Origin: an uncultured Duodenibacillus sp. | GTDB lineage: Bacteria; Pseudomonadota; Gammaproteobacteria; Burkholderiales; Burkholderiaceae_F | Direction: 5' to 3' | Length of the DNA: 64,000 bases | Assembly: GCA_944390715.1 (NCBI GenBank) | Contig: CALXQS010000003.1 | Span: forward strand, 114,223 to 178,222 | In this document: positions 30,546-40,389 of the stretch, piece by piece | Position numbering within the stretch: the stretch's first letter is position 1 | Layout: each line of letters starts with the position of its first letter | Position numbers and translations under genes: made by a program | Notes under the pieces: model-generated | Databases searched by the model: none | What the model was told of the DNA's origin: nothing | Seen by the model: only the letters and a program-made list of their open reading frames with translations

Positions 30546-30977
30546 CTACTGCACGGTGGGCACGAGCGGCTCAACATTGGCCTGCGGAGCGTGGCACAGC
30601 GTGCATTCGTGGCGCGTTGCCTGCATCACGAGCTTGCCGTCGATCTTTTTCCAGTGCGTCGCGGGCATTGAGGTGGGCTGGCCCTTGACCTTGGCTGCGC
30701 CGATTTTCTCGGTGTTGCCGTGGCACATCATGCAGGGGTTGCTGCCGGCCGTAATCTTCATGCTTGAGATGTCATGCGGAATCATGGCAGGAGCTCCCAG
30801 CTGGGTTTCCCGATAAAGTCCTGCGCCCATGTCGTAGGCCTGGGGCGTGGGCGTCTCAAAGGGACTTGTTTTTTCAAGGCTCGTTTGATTGATGTCGATG
30901 GGCTCGGCCGTCGAGCAGGCCGTGACGGCGGCTGCGGCGGCAACGGAAATCAAGGCGGTGGCAATCAGAGATTTCAT
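30546..30977 (-). CDS. napB: Periplasmic nitrate reductase diheme cytochrome NapB
   Basis: Electron donor to NapA. Two CxxCH sites are present (NPCMMCHG and HECTLCHA), and a conserved MIPHDI segment. The ATG at 30977 overlaps the napH stop by four bases, so the genes are translationally coupled; a start at 30998 is less likely. The N terminus ends in AVTAC-STAE, a plausible lipobox, so this NapB could be a lipoprotein, whereas characterised NapB proteins are soluble. It closes the napDAGHB operon. Confidence 0.93.
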   Translation of the reverse strand: MKSLIATALISVAAAAAVTACSTAEPIDINQTSLEKTSPFETPTPQAYDMGAGLYRETQLGAPAMIPHDISSMKITAGSNPCMMCHGNTEKIGAAKVKGQPTSMPATHWKKIDGKLVMQATRHECTLCHAPQANVEPLVPTVQ

Positions 30978-31894
30978 AATGTGCTCTCCTGTTCGCAATT
31001 CTGTGAGGTGCGCGCGAGCTTGCGTGCATTAAAGCGCGGCGCAAAGACAATGGCGTTTTCAGCGCAGACGGCTGCGCATTTTCCGCAGCTTGTGCATTCG
31101 CCCGAGGCGATGATGCCGCAAGCGGCGGCTTGCTTGAAATTGATGACTTGAGGTTCGGGACAGACTTTGAGGCAGTCGCCGCAGCGCGTGCAGCGTCTGT
31201 CGATGAAGACGGGCTTGATGAGGCCTGCGTTGCCCACGACGGACCAAAAGGCTCCGAGCGGACAGAGATGACCGCACCAGCCGCGCTGCAGCAAAAGAGC
31301 GTCAAGCGCAAAGATGCCGACGACGGCGGCAAAAAAGCCCATGCCGATGCCCCAGACGGCTTCTCGCCAGATGAAGGCCTGCGGACTGATCCATTCAAAG
31401 GCGGCTGCGCCCGTCACGCACGAGGCTATGAGCGCGCCTGCGGCAATGCCGTAGCGCACATTGCGGTGAATGCGAAGCCAGTCGCTGCGTATGCCCAGCT
31501 TTGCGCGCATGCTTGCCGCGGCATCCGTCACGATGTTCATCGGACAGACCCAGGCGCAGAAGGCGCGGCCGCCCACGATGATGTAAAAGCCTAGGATTAG
31601 CAAGGCTCCTGCGATCATGGTGAGCTCGGGCGCATGCCCGGCAAAGAGCTTTTGCAGCAGCGCAAAAGGATCCGCAAGCGGCACCGTGCCCGCAAAGATG
31701 CTCGACGAGAGGTCTCCCGACAAAAGGGGCTCTCCGGCAAGCGTCCAGCCCAGCCTCGCCGTGCCGATGAAAAGCGCGAGCACGGCAAGCTGCACCGTGC
31801 GCCGCACGCACGAGAGCAAAAAGAGCCGACGAGCCGTATTGGGACTCGTTTTTCGTGCATCAGAGTGCACGGGTTTTGATGTCTGGGCACTCAT
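30974..31894 (-). CDS. napH: Quinol dehydrogenase membrane component NapH
   Basis: Polytopic ferredoxin-type protein. It passes electrons from the quinol pool towards NapG and NapB. Four or five hydrophobic helices, CxxxCP motifs on loops (CAWVCP and CGHLCP), and two C-terminal [4Fe-4S] motifs (CTRCGDCLKVCP; CTSCGKCAAVC) define it. It overlaps napG by four bases and napB by four bases. Since napC is absent here, NapGH is the likely sole quinol route to NapAB. Confidence 0.95.
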   Translation of the reverse strand: MSAQTSKPVHSDARKTSPNTARRLFLLSCVRRTVQLAVLALFIGTARLGWTLAGEPLLSGDLSSSIFAGTVPLADPFALLQKLFAGHAPELTMIAGALLILGFYIIVGGRAFCAWVCPMNIVTDAAASMRAKLGIRSDWLRIHRNVRYGIAAGALIASCVTGAAAFEWISPQAFIWREAVWGIGMGFFAAVVGIFALDALLLQRGWCGHLCPLGAFWSVVGNAGLIKPVFIDRRCTRCGDCLKVCPEPQVINFKQAAACGIIASGECTSCGKCAAVCAENAIVFAPRFNARKLARTSQNCEQESTL

Positions 31895-32667
31895 AGCAGC
31901 GGGTCATCCATGTTGTTGAGGTAATCAAGGCCGCCGGGTTTGGCAGGCGTTGTCGGCTTGGCCGGCGCGGCAGGCGCGGGCTTGGGCGCATGCGGGTGAT
32001 GCGGCTGATCTTCTGAATCAAGCCACCCCAGCCGATAGTGCTCGCCGATGCGCCCGAGAAACGCTTTGCGCTCAACGATGTTGATCGCAGGCCGCTCGGT
32101 GGGGCAGCTCCAGGTGCACAGCCCGCACCCCGTGCAGTCATCGGGATGGATGACGGGCACGAAGACGGCGTGCTTGGAAAGCTGCCGCGGGTGGGGATCA
32201 AGCGTAATGGCCTTGCCCTTGACGGGGCAAATGCGAAAGCACACCTCGCAGCGCAGTCCCTGCCAGCTCAGGCACGAAGACGGGTCGATCGCCGCAATGC
32301 CCATGCGGGCCTTGCGGATGTCGTCAAAGTCTCTGTCCAGAGCTCCGGAAGGACACACGCGCACGCAGGGAATGTCCTCGCACATGTAGCAGGCGATTTC
32401 ACGCGGCGTGAAAAAGGGCGTGCCGACGGGCGCAGGATCTCCAAGCCGGGCAAGCTTAAGCGTCTTGTAGGGGCATGCCTTGACGCACAGCCCGCACTTG
32501 ACGCATTTCTCGGCAAAGTCCTCTCGCGCGCCGGGCGGAATCGGCGCAAATCCTTGGGATTTGGCGTCGCGCACGAGCGCCGAAAGGCCGCAGGCCGACA
32601 AGGCAGCCACGCCTGCCGCCTGCACGACGGCGCTGAGCATTTCCCGACGGTTGGCTTTGATCGTCAT
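31891..32667 (-). CDS. napG: Ferredoxin-type protein NapG
   Basis: Periplasmic iron-sulfur protein with a Tat signal (NRREMLSAVVQAAGVAA). Four [4Fe-4S] clusters are implied by CVKCGLCVKACP, CYMCEDIPCVRVCP, CLSWQGLRCEVCFRICP and CTGCGLCTWSCP. It receives electrons from NapH. The C terminus has a Pro/Ala-rich tail (PKPAPAAPAKP). It lies 112 bases after napA, and its stop overlaps the napH start. Confidence 0.95.
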   Translation of the reverse strand: MTIKANRREMLSAVVQAAGVAALSACGLSALVRDAKSQGFAPIPPGAREDFAEKCVKCGLCVKACPYKTLKLARLGDPAPVGTPFFTPREIACYMCEDIPCVRVCPSGALDRDFDDIRKARMGIAAIDPSSCLSWQGLRCEVCFRICPVKGKAITLDPHPRQLSKHAVFVPVIHPDDCTGCGLCTWSCPTERPAINIVERKAFLGRIGEHYRLGWLDSEDQPHHPHAPKPAPAAPAKPTTPAKPGGLDYLNNMDDPLL

Positions 32668-32779
32668 GTTGAAAGTCTGGTCACGTGGACAAAGTTCCCG
32701 AAGTCTGTCTGCTCCATGAGGCGCACGCTAAAAAGAAGCGCGCGCTCACAGCAGGCAGACAGTCCTCAAGAGGCTTGGT

Positions 32780-35515
32780 TTAGGCGCGGGTGACGCGCAC
32801 GGCCGACTTCTTGTAGTCGGGTTCGGCCGAGATCGGGTCGGTTGCGTCGATGCACAGCTTGTTGGTCTGCACGGATTCGTCGAAGAACGCCATCCAGACC
32901 GTGCCGCGCGGCATCTTCATGCGGCCCTGCGTTTCAACGAGCGCCTTGATCGAGCCGCGGCGGCTTGTGATCTGCGCGACGTCGTTGCGCTTCAAGCCGC
33001 GCGCTTCGGCATCCTTCGGGTGCATGTAGATCACGGCCGAGGGAGCCGCGCGGTGCAGCTCAGGCACGCGGCGCGTCATCGAGCCGGTGTGCCAGTGCTC
33101 GAGGATGCGGCCCGTGCACAGCATCAGGTCGTATTTGGCGTCGGGCTTTTCAACCGGTTCGGCAAACGGACGGAAGAAGATCTTGGCGCGTCCGGGCAGA
33201 GGCTTGGGCGTCTTGTCGGTGATGCCGTCAAGGTTGCCCTGCGGAATGGCCTTCATGAGCTTGCCGTAGAACTCGTAGTCGCCGTTTTTGACGTACGGGT
33301 CAAACTGCGCGTTGAAGCGGTAGCTCGTTTCCTTGCCGTTGACCACGGGCCAGGTGAGGCCGCGCACCTTCGCGTCGAGATAGGTGTCGAAATCGGCCAG
33401 ATCGTGTCCGTCGCCCAGCGTGAACTGGCGGTATTCGGTAAAGACCGCTTTTTCCGGGAACCAATCAACGCCCAGCACATCGGCCGTTGAGTTGAGTGCG
33501 CCGGGGTACTTGGCGTCAGGCCACTTGCAGCTCTTTGTCTCGGGCATGCCGGCAAAGAGCACGTCGTAGAGCGACGCTTCGGGGTTGATGCCCATCTCTT
33601 TGGCCTTGTCAAGAACGTTCGGCAGAACCTTGCCGTTGGCAAGCTTCTTTTCGCCCCAGCATTCGCTTACCTTGAAGCGCTTGGCAAACTCCATCATCAT
33701 GGCGATGTCCGAGCGGGCTTCTCCGGGCGGAGGCACCATCTGCTGCCAGCCCTGCGTGCGGCGCTCTGCGTTGCCGTACAGGCCCCACTTCTCAAAGATC
33801 ATGGCCGCGGGCAGAATCAAGTCGGCCACCTTGGCCGAGAGCGTCGGATAGACGTCGGCGACGACGATGAAGTTCTCGGGCTTGCGGGCGGCACGAAGCC
33901 AGTGATTGGAGTTCGGAGCCGACTGGAAGATGTTGACGACCTGCGTCCACATGAAGTTCACAGAGCCGTCCTCAAGGCCGCGCAAGAGCCCCATGATGGG
34001 CTTGCCCTGCACGGGGTTGATCGTGCCTTCGGGAACGCGCCAGAGCTTTTCGGTCTTCTTGTGGTGGGCGGGATTGCCGATCAGCATGTCTGAAGGCAGA
34101 CGGTGCGAGAACGCGCCCACTTCGCGAGCCGAGCCGCAGGCAGAGGGCTGGCCGGTGAGAGAAAATGCGCCGTTGCCCGGACGAGCGTGCTTGGCCGTGA
34201 GCAGATGCAGTGCGTAGATCTGTTCATTGATCCACACGCCGCGCACGTGCTGATTTGCGCCCATGCACCAGAAGGAGAGAATGTCGGCCTTCTCAGAGCA
34301 GTAGAGGTCGGCTAAAGCTGCGAGCTTTTTCTTAAAGCTCTCAAGCGACTCGTCGGGATCGCCCTTGGCGAGGTTGGCGACGAAGTCAAGCGTGTAGGGC
34401 TCCAGGCCGCGGCGGTATTCTTCAAACGAAATGTGCCAGTGGCCGCCTGCGGCAGCGGCCTGCTTTTGCGGGACTTCGATGCCGGCCTTGCGGCGCTGGC
34501 CCACGGCTTCGGCCTTCGAGAGGATGATCTTGAGCTGCTTGGCCTGCGTGTCCTTTTCTTCTTCAAAGCAGAACTTGTCGGTGGGGCGCATGCCGTAGCC
34601 GATGTCGACGTTGCCCGTGGCAAAGATGCAGTGCTTCGAGATGAAGTCTTCGTTGTAGGCCTTGCGGCGGACGATTTCGCGGGCAAGATAGTTGGCGATG
34701 GCGAGATCCGTGTTGGGCTTGAAGATGATCTCGATGCCGGCCATGCTCGACGACAGATTGGTGTGCGTCGTCAGATTGACGATGCGCGTGGGCTTGTGCG
34801 TGAGCTTGCGGTCCGTGACGCGGCTCCAGAGCACGGGATGCGCTTCGGCCATGTTGTTGCCCCAGAGCACCATCGTGTTGCACTTTTCGATGTCGGCATA
34901 GATGTTGGCCGGTTCATCGACGCCGAAGGTCTGGTAGAAGCCCACCACGGCCGAGGCCATGCAAAGGCGGGCATTGGGGTCGATGTTGTTGCTGCGAAAG
35001 CCGGCTTTGAGCATCTTGCTTGCCACATAGGCCTCAGGAATCGTGTACTGGCCTGAGCCCACGATCGAGACGCCTTCAGGACCCTTGGCCTGATAGACGC
35101 GGCGAAACTGTCTTTCCATTTCGTCAAAGGCTTCTTCCCAGGACACCGGCTCGAACTTGCCGTTTTTGTCGAACTTGCCGTTGGTGCGGCGCATCAACGG
35201 CTGCGTCAGGCGGTCCTGCCCATAGAGGATCTTGGCGTTGAAGTAGCCTTTGATGCAATTGAGGCCTCGATTGACCGGAGCGTCGGGGTCGCCCTTGGTG
35301 GCGACGACGCGGCCGTTCAATGTGCCGACCTGCAGGCCGCAGCCCGTGCCGCAGAATCGGCATACGCCCTTGCGCCAGACGATGCCGGCGTCGGCATCCT
35401 GCGCGGCCTGAGCGGCGGCCTGCGTCACGGGCAGACCCACGGTCATGGCCGTGGTGGCGGCAACGCCTGCCTTTAAGAGTTCGCGGCGCGAGATGGGAAT
35501 GACTTTCTTGGTCAT
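32780..35515 (-). CDS. napA: Periplasmic nitrate reductase catalytic subunit NapA
   Basis: Molybdoenzyme of 911 residues that reduces nitrate to nitrite in the periplasm. A Tat signal is seen (SRRELLKAG). The [4Fe-4S] cysteines are C52, C55, C59 and C87 (CRFCGTGC and NCIKG) and the Mo ligand is C185 (NARLCMASAV), as in NapA. The ATG at 35515 has AGGAG upstream; an in-frame start at 35593 would place unrelated residues before the Tat signal. The chaperone gene napD lies upstream and napGHB downstream. Confidence 0.97.
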   Translation of the reverse strand: MTKKVIPISRRELLKAGVAATTAMTVGLPVTQAAAQAAQDADAGIVWRKGVCRFCGTGCGLQVGTLNGRVVATKGDPDAPVNRGLNCIKGYFNAKILYGQDRLTQPLMRRTNGKFDKNGKFEPVSWEEAFDEMERQFRRVYQAKGPEGVSIVGSGQYTIPEAYVASKMLKAGFRSNNIDPNARLCMASAVVGFYQTFGVDEPANIYADIEKCNTMVLWGNNMAEAHPVLWSRVTDRKLTHKPTRIVNLTTHTNLSSSMAGIEIIFKPNTDLAIANYLAREIVRRKAYNEDFISKHCIFATGNVDIGYGMRPTDKFCFEEEKDTQAKQLKIILSKAEAVGQRRKAGIEVPQKQAAAAGGHWHISFEEYRRGLEPYTLDFVANLAKGDPDESLESFKKKLAALADLYCSEKADILSFWCMGANQHVRGVWINEQIYALHLLTAKHARPGNGAFSLTGQPSACGSAREVGAFSHRLPSDMLIGNPAHHKKTEKLWRVPEGTINPVQGKPIMGLLRGLEDGSVNFMWTQVVNIFQSAPNSNHWLRAARKPENFIVVADVYPTLSAKVADLILPAAMIFEKWGLYGNAERRTQGWQQMVPPPGEARSDIAMMMEFAKRFKVSECWGEKKLANGKVLPNVLDKAKEMGINPEASLYDVLFAGMPETKSCKWPDAKYPGALNSTADVLGVDWFPEKAVFTEYRQFTLGDGHDLADFDTYLDAKVRGLTWPVVNGKETSYRFNAQFDPYVKNGDYEFYGKLMKAIPQGNLDGITDKTPKPLPGRAKIFFRPFAEPVEKPDAKYDLMLCTGRILEHWHTGSMTRRVPELHRAAPSAVIYMHPKDAEARGLKRNDVAQITSRRGSIKALVETQGRMKMPRGTVWMAFFDESVQTNKLCIDATDPISAEPDYKKSAVRVTRA

Positions 35516-35638
35516 TTGTCTTCTCTCCTGAAAAGCTGTCTTGGCCTTGTCTTGGGGCTTGCGCGTCGTGTCGGGCGCTGCTCTTTCGGCCATTGACAGT
35601 GTTGTGACAAAGTGCTTGGGTTGTGTTGCAGAGCGGCC

Positions 35639-35905
35639 TTATGGTGCGGGATCTCCGGCAGCTGCATCGGAGTCGTCGACTTCGCGATGCACGACTAGGC
35701 TGACGTCGACGACGCCTTCGATTTTTTTGAGTGCGTCGAACTGCTCGGTCTCAGCTTCAATGCTGTCTTCGGCAATGACAACGACAAAGCGCCCGGAGGA
35801 CGCATCAGTTTGGTGAATTTCAATGCCGCTCACGGCCTTGAGGGCGCGTTCAACATCAAGGAAGTGTTCGGGTCTGCAGGAGACGACGACACCAGATAAA
35901 AACAT
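35639..35905 (-). CDS. napD: NapA-specific chaperone NapD
   Basis: Ferredoxin-like chaperone of 88 residues that binds the NapA Tat signal before export. The N terminus (FLSGVVVSCRPEHFLDVERALKAVSGIEIHQTD) and the order ahead of napA support the call. The start ATG follows AGAGGAG. It heads the operon: napD-napA-napG-napH-napB. Confidence 0.9.
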   Translation of the reverse strand: MFLSGVVVSCRPEHFLDVERALKAVSGIEIHQTDASSGRFVVVIAEDSIEAETEQFDALKKIEGVVDVSLVVHREVDDSDAAAGDPAP

Positions 35906-35994
35906 GGAGGACTCCTCTAAAAACGTTTTTGAGGGGTGCGCAAAAATGTTCTAGGCCAAACGACTGATGAAAAATCAGACGCAAGTGTCTGTCT

Positions 35995-36055
35995 ATCATA
36001 TACGAGCGGCTGAAAAATGCAAAAATCCTTGCAAATCAGTCTTGCGGCAAATCAA
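35995..36055 (-). promoter_or_regulatory. Candidate nap promoter with an FNR-like site
   Basis: On the minus strand TTGCAT (36017-36022) and TATGAT (35995-36000) are 16 bases apart. Upstream, TTGAT-TTGC-CGCAA (36042-36055) matches eight of ten bases of the FNR consensus. Its centre lies about 60 bases before the predicted start, a class I position. An inverted repeat CTGAT-N5-ATCAG (35964-35978) lies just downstream. All of this is motif reading only. Confidence 0.4.
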
Positions 36056-36670
36056 TGCGGGTTAAGTATGCAGGGTAAACAATTAATCATTAATAGGTAT
36101 GCCAAAGAAAGTATTTTGCTTCTGTTTTGAGTTTGGCATGGTGCCCTTGCAGCCGACGATGAAGAATCTGCATTGACCGCTTGAGCCGATCTCCTTTTGG
36201 ATGCATCTATTCAAGACGCCTGCGCTGCATCGCTTGGCTTCAGGAAAATGCCTAAGCCTTTCGCGCTCCTAGCCGTTTCGGGAAATTGCTTCCTTCTTCT
36301 ACTTTTGAATGCTTGTTTGCAAAAGGCGTGCGCGGCTTCAAAGGGCTCGCAAGTGGAAAACGCTGGAACGATTGCACGCACAGTGCTGCCCGTTTGAATA
36401 TCTTCTTCATTGCGAAATTTATTGCCGTTCAGGACTTCGTCGAGCAAATTCGATCGCGACCTGGCAGCTGCTTGACTGCGAATTCCATTGAGGCGCAGCG
36501 GATTTCCTTGAGCTTTTCGATCTGATCCAAGCAGAGGCTTGATGAATCGACCTCAGTTCTCGATGTCAAAAACAAACCAGAGAGCAGCCGTTGATGATTG
36601 CGCATCCTAAGGATCAGCAGCAGGATCATGCGCTGAGGTTGGGCAGTGGCGGATATTCTGCTGAGCAGCG

Positions 36671-36716
36671 GACAAAAACAAAGCGGAGCCGCTTCGCAAT
36701 TGCAAAGCGCTCCGCC
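36671..36716 (-). terminator. Terminator after dcuB
   Basis: The stem GCGGAGC(C)GCTT/AAGCGCTCCGC, read on the minus strand, is followed by TTTGTTTTTGTC. It lies 74 bases beyond the dcuB stop. Confidence 0.85.
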
Positions 36717-36789
36717 TTGTCTGATTCCTCCCTGATAGGGGCGAGGAAACGCGCGTGACTAACCCACCAGACGTTTCATTTTATTTTTA

Positions 36790-38136
36790 TTAGATGTAGC
36801 CGTAGATCATACCAAGGACCCAGCCCACTGCCACGGCGGTGAGAACACCGATGAGACCCGGGGCGATGAACGAGTGGTTGATCACGAACTTGCCGATGTG
36901 CGTCGTGCCGGAGCGGTCGAACGTGATGGCCGCGAGGTCAGACGGATACGTCGGCAGGATGTAGTAGCCGTAAGCGGCAGAAGCCATGGCCACGATCACT
37001 CCAGGAGGCGTACCGATGGCGATGGCCACGGGAACGACGGTTGCCACAGCGGCGGCCTGGGAGTTCACGAGCTTGGAGACGATCAGAAGCACGATGCCGA
37101 AGGTCCAGGGAGCGACCTTGATCCAGCCGGTCAGGGCGTCCTTCAGGGCGGCGATGTGGTTCGAGAACATCGTATCCGACATCCAGGCCACGCCGTAGAC
37201 GGAAACGATGGCGACCATGCCGGCGTTGAACACGGCGGTCTTGTTGATCTTCTTGGCGTCGCAGAACATCACCATCAGGATGCCGGCCAGCAGCATGAAC
37301 ATCTGGATGACGAGGGTCATCGACAGACGCTTGGAGCCGACCATCGGGCGAAGTTCAGGGATAGAACCGAGAACAGCCACAACAGCAACGGTGATGAGGA
37401 AGATCCACAGCGAAGCCCACTGCTTGCCGGTGAACTTGACGCCGATCAGAGTGGTGGTTTCGCCATAGACGTACTTGCGCTGTTCGGGATCAGCGATCAG
37501 AGCCTGGAACTTCTCGTCCTTGTCCAGATCCTTGCCGCGGAACACGGAGAACGTGCCCACTGCAAAGAGGCCGACGATAGCGGCCGGGATCACGATGGCA
37601 AACAGCTGCGTGAAGCCGAAGGGCTGGCCGCCGACCATCTTGCCGTCAAGCAGAGCGATCATCGAAACGGCAGCCACGGCAGCCGGCGAGCAGATCACGC
37701 CCATCTGAGCGGCGATCGTCGAAGCGGCCATCGGGCGTTCCGGACGGATGTTGTTCTTGATGGCCACGTCATAGATGATCGGCAGCATCGTGTAGACAAC
37801 GTGGCCCGTGCCGCACAGAACGGTCAGGAACCAGCAGATGTACGGAGCCAGATAGCAGACTGCGCGTGGATGACGACGCAGGATCTTTTCGGCGATGGAC
37901 AGCAGGCAGTCAAGACCGCCGGCGGCCTGCATGGTTGCGCCAGCGCACACCACGGCCATAATGGTCAGAATCACGTCAACAGGCGGCTTGCCGGGCTTGA
38001 GACCGAAGCCGAAGATGAAGATGATCAGACCAATGCCGCCCATCAGGCCGAGGGTCATACCGCCTCTGGGCGCCGCATAAAACAAGCAGGCCAACAGCAC
38101 AATGAGCTGCAGCCAAAAATCAATACCAATAGACAT
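36790..38136 (-). CDS. dcuB: Anaerobic C4-dicarboxylate transporter DcuB
   Basis: Inner membrane antiporter of 448 residues that exchanges external fumarate (or a similar dicarboxylate) for internal succinate. Stretches shared with E. coli DcuB include [64 protein letters not shown] and DRSGTTHIG. About a dozen hydrophobic helices are seen. The start ATG follows GAGGGGATAAGAGAA. It is divergent from a flavoprotein reductase and a tetraheme cytochrome, which suggests that the three form one acceptor-uptake and respiration module. Confidence 0.95.
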   Translation of the reverse strand: MSIGIDFWLQLIVLLACLFYAAPRGGMTLGLMGGIGLIIFIFGFGLKPGKPPVDVILTIMAVVCAGATMQAAGGLDCLLSIAEKILRRHPRAVCYLAPYICWFLTVLCGTGHVVYTMLPIIYDVAIKNNIRPERPMAASTIAAQMGVICSPAAVAAVSMIALLDGKMVGGQPFGFTQLFAIVIPAAIVGLFAVGTFSVFRGKDLDKDEKFQALIADPEQRKYVYGETTTLIGVKFTGKQWASLWIFLITVAVVAVLGSIPELRPMVGSKRLSMTLVIQMFMLLAGILMVMFCDAKKINKTAVFNAGMVAIVSVYGVAWMSDTMFSNHIAALKDALTGWIKVAPWTFGIVLLIVSKLVNSQAAAVATVVPVAIAIGTPPGVIVAMASAAYGYYILPTYPSDLAAITFDRSGTTHIGKFVINHSFIAPGLIGVLTAVAVGWVLGMIYGYI

Positions 38137-38214
38137 TTCTCTTATCCCCTCGGTAGGTTAGGACGGTGCAATTATCTGATCAGTTGCACTCCTTAGGGGG
38201 TAGGACTTTAGTGC

Positions 38215-38242
38215 TATTTAGCAATCTTTTGACCTGTGTCGA
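38215..38242 (-). promoter_or_regulatory. Candidate dcuB promoter
   Basis: On the minus strand TCGACA (38237-38242) and TAAATA (38215-38220) are separated by 16 bases. A long leader of about 70 bases separates it from the dcuB ATG. Confidence 0.4.
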
Positions 38243-38714
38243 ATTGTTAGCGATCTTTACGATTTTGAGGATTCATGCGGTATACCACGCGATTGGAGCA
38301 AATTTCGTCGTTACAAAAAGAAAAATTTACTAAGTCGCGCAGGGAATTGAATGCTATGTAACCCTATACCTCGTTTGAGGTATTTGCCGCGAATGGAAAG
38401 AACTCATTAGAAATGTTGCTTCTCCTTTCCTAAACATCGAAGTTTTTGGAATAAGTATTGGAATCAATCGGGTAAGCCGGGAGAGATTGCAAGTAATTTG
38501 GGTGGTAGCATCGAACAAGGAGTGTTGCCTGCATTTGTTGCCGATGAACTTTGATGCTTCACGCTCTGGCAGTGCGTAAAAAAAGCGTGGTGTTTGGCAC
38601 GAATGCAAGTTCTCTGCATTCTTTCAGCTGCAGCCAGCAGCGCAAAACTTGGCAATGCCGTTTTTTTACGGAAGCAGAGATGTTCTTGCTTCTAGTGAAT
38701 GAAGGAGGAGTGAA
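38243..38714. other. Divergent intergenic region between dcuB and the flavoprotein gene
   Basis: This is AT-richer than the flanks and holds no recognisable gene. It must contain the promoter of the flavoprotein/tetraheme unit. That unit's first gene has a perfect AGGAGG just before its ATG. No clear FNR or response-regulator site was found by eye. Confidence 0.4.
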
Positions 38715-40298
38715 ATGACATCGTCGCGACGTGAATTTCTGAAAACTGCTGCGGCAGGATCTCTGGGCTTAACTAGCTTTTCGGCTTTCGCCGGCATCCC
38801 CGTGGGGTGTGAGCTCAAGACGCCTACAAAGTGGGACATGACTACAGATGTGGTTGTTGCCGGATCTGGGGCAGCAGGCATGGCGGCCGCCATTTGCGCT
38901 ATTGAACAAGGGGTTAAGGTAGACGTTTTCGAAAAAGAGAAGGAGAACTACGGGGGATGCGCTTTCATTTGCGGCGGCATTCTGAATCTTCAGGGGGGAA
39001 CGCGCCTGCAAAAAAGTCAAGGTTCGAAGGATACGCCTGAGGCATATTACAAACGCCTGACAGATCCGAAGGATCCGCAAATGCGGAAAAATAATCGAGC
39101 ATTGATGAAAAAGGTTTCGCAATTGAGTCCAGCTATGCAGGAGTGGCTTGAAGCTCGAGGCGTTAAATTCTTTGAACATTATCAATCCAATAGTGATTCC
39201 CAGCACACGGCAACGTACCACACGATCTGGTGGTCGGATCCTGGAGAAGCTCGTCCAAAGCCACAGCCTCAAGGCGGCTTCATGTCTGGGCAAGGAATCA
39301 TGATCCCGCTTCGGCGTCACTTCGAGTCCAAAGGTGGTCAAATTCATTTTGGACACAAAATCGTTGATGTGTATAAGGACGATTCCGGAAAAGTGATTGG
39401 AGCAAAAGCAGAAAAAACCGATGGAAGCATTGTCAATATCCGGGCAACGCGCGGCGTGGTACTCGCGGGCGGCAGTTGGAAGGCAAATGTTGAGTTGCGC
39501 AAAATTTCAGATCCGCGGTTTACTGAAAATATGTTCAGCTCCGGCTGGCCCTTCGTATCTCCGGACGGTAGCGCCATCTTGGCCGGCATCCGGGCAGGAG
39601 GCATGTATATCGGCAGTTCTGGTCATGACGACTCTGGGCAGATGCGCCGTAAGTTCGGCACTTCGCGCTATAACTGGAGAAAGGGTTCTAAGTATGGCTG
39701 CCCTGGACTTGAAGTTGCCGGAAAGAAGTGGAATGAATTGATCTTTACCAACTGTGACGGCGATCGCTTCGTCGAAGAGGTTGATCGGTCATTTAAGAGC
39801 GGCAAGTACTGGTTCTACGATCTTGCTCTGGTTCAGCCTGAGCAAAAAATATGGATCATTTTTGATGATGCAACAGCAAGAAAATACCGCTGGAGCATTG
39901 AGGAACCAGTGTGCGAAAAAGGCTATGCCTTCAGTGCGTCTTCTCTTGCAGAGCTGGCGAAGCAGACCGGACAGGTGCATTTGGAGAAGACAGTTGCTCG
40001 CTACAACAAGTTCGTTGAGCAAAAAAAGGACGAAGACTTTGATCGTCCGGCAGCGGCAATGACCAAGAAGATTGAGAAGGCTCCGTTTTATGCCGTTCGT
40101 TGTGTGCTCGGTGTTCACAACTTGGCTGGCGGCTTGCACGTTAATGAGAACTCTCAGTGTATCGGCTCAGATGGGAAGGTGATTCCTGGGCTCTATGCAG
40201 CAGGTGAATCTGCAGGAGATGTGCACAGCTTCGGCGTGCCGCGAGCATTGATTACCGGTCAGATTGCAGGCATGCATATTGGCGTACAGAAGGCGTAG
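38715..40298 (+). CDS. Tat-exported FAD flavoprotein, fumarate-reductase/succinate-dehydrogenase-like
   Basis: A 527-residue periplasmic flavoprotein of the flavocytochrome c family. The Tat motif is SRREFLKTAAAG. The FAD motif is VVAGSGAAGM (about residue 50). The Arg of the Fcc3 proton pathway is retained in GDRFVEEV. The Fcc3 His504/TMGG region reads HNLAGG and the final Arg motif is a displaced GVPRALITG. The Fcc3 HP motif is absent. It contains no heme sites, but a separate tetraheme cytochrome follows 91 bases downstream. DcuB diverges from it. The acceptor is therefore unlikely to be plain fumarate. GC content is lower than that of the housekeeping block. Confidence 0.9.
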   Translation: MTSSRREFLKTAAAGSLGLTSFSAFAGIPVGCELKTPTKWDMTTDVVVAGSGAAGMAAAICAIEQGVKVDVFEKEKENYGGCAFICGGILNLQGGTRLQKSQGSKDTPEAYYKRLTDPKDPQMRKNNRALMKKVSQLSPAMQEWLEARGVKFFEHYQSNSDSQHTATYHTIWWSDPGEARPKPQPQGGFMSGQGIMIPLRRHFESKGGQIHFGHKIVDVYKDDSGKVIGAKAEKTDGSIVNIRATRGVVLAGGSWKANVELRKISDPRFTENMFSSGWPFVSPDGSAILAGIRAGGMYIGSSGHDDSGQMRRKFGTSRYNWRKGSKYGCPGLEVAGKKWNELIFTNCDGDRFVEEVDRSFKSGKYWFYDLALVQPEQKIWIIFDDATARKYRWSIEEPVCEKGYAFSASSLAELAKQTGQVHLEKTVARYNKFVEQKKDEDFDRPAAAMTKKIEKAPFYAVRCVLGVHNLAGGLHVNENSQCIGSDGKVIPGLYAAGESAGDVHSFGVPRALITGQIAGMHIGVQKA

Positions 40299-40389
40299 AT
40301 CGTGCATTGAAGAAGGAATGACGTTCGGCGTCTCTTTTCCTTTATCGGAAAAGAGCGCCGAAGCAGTCGATATTCTGGAAGGAAGCGTC

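Larger units (their letters stand above)
35906..36789. other. Long intergenic region between napD and dcuB
   Basis: About 880 bases without a recognisable gene. It holds the candidate nap promoter (35995-36055) and the dcuB terminator (36671-36716). Between 36060 and 36660 only short ORFs of 60-80 codons exist on both strands. Their translations show no family I recognise, so decayed genes or an unannotated RNA are both possible. Confidence 0.5.

Noticed and set aside
36197..36629. Short ORFs of 60-80 codons between nap and dcuB
   Set aside because: No recognisable family, no ribosome-binding sites of note, and overlapping candidates on both strands; reported as unexplained sequence only.
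36874..38196. A 440-codon open frame opposite dcuB
   Set aside because: It is a shadow of dcuB with no recognisable domain; dcuB on the minus strand has clear homology over its full length.
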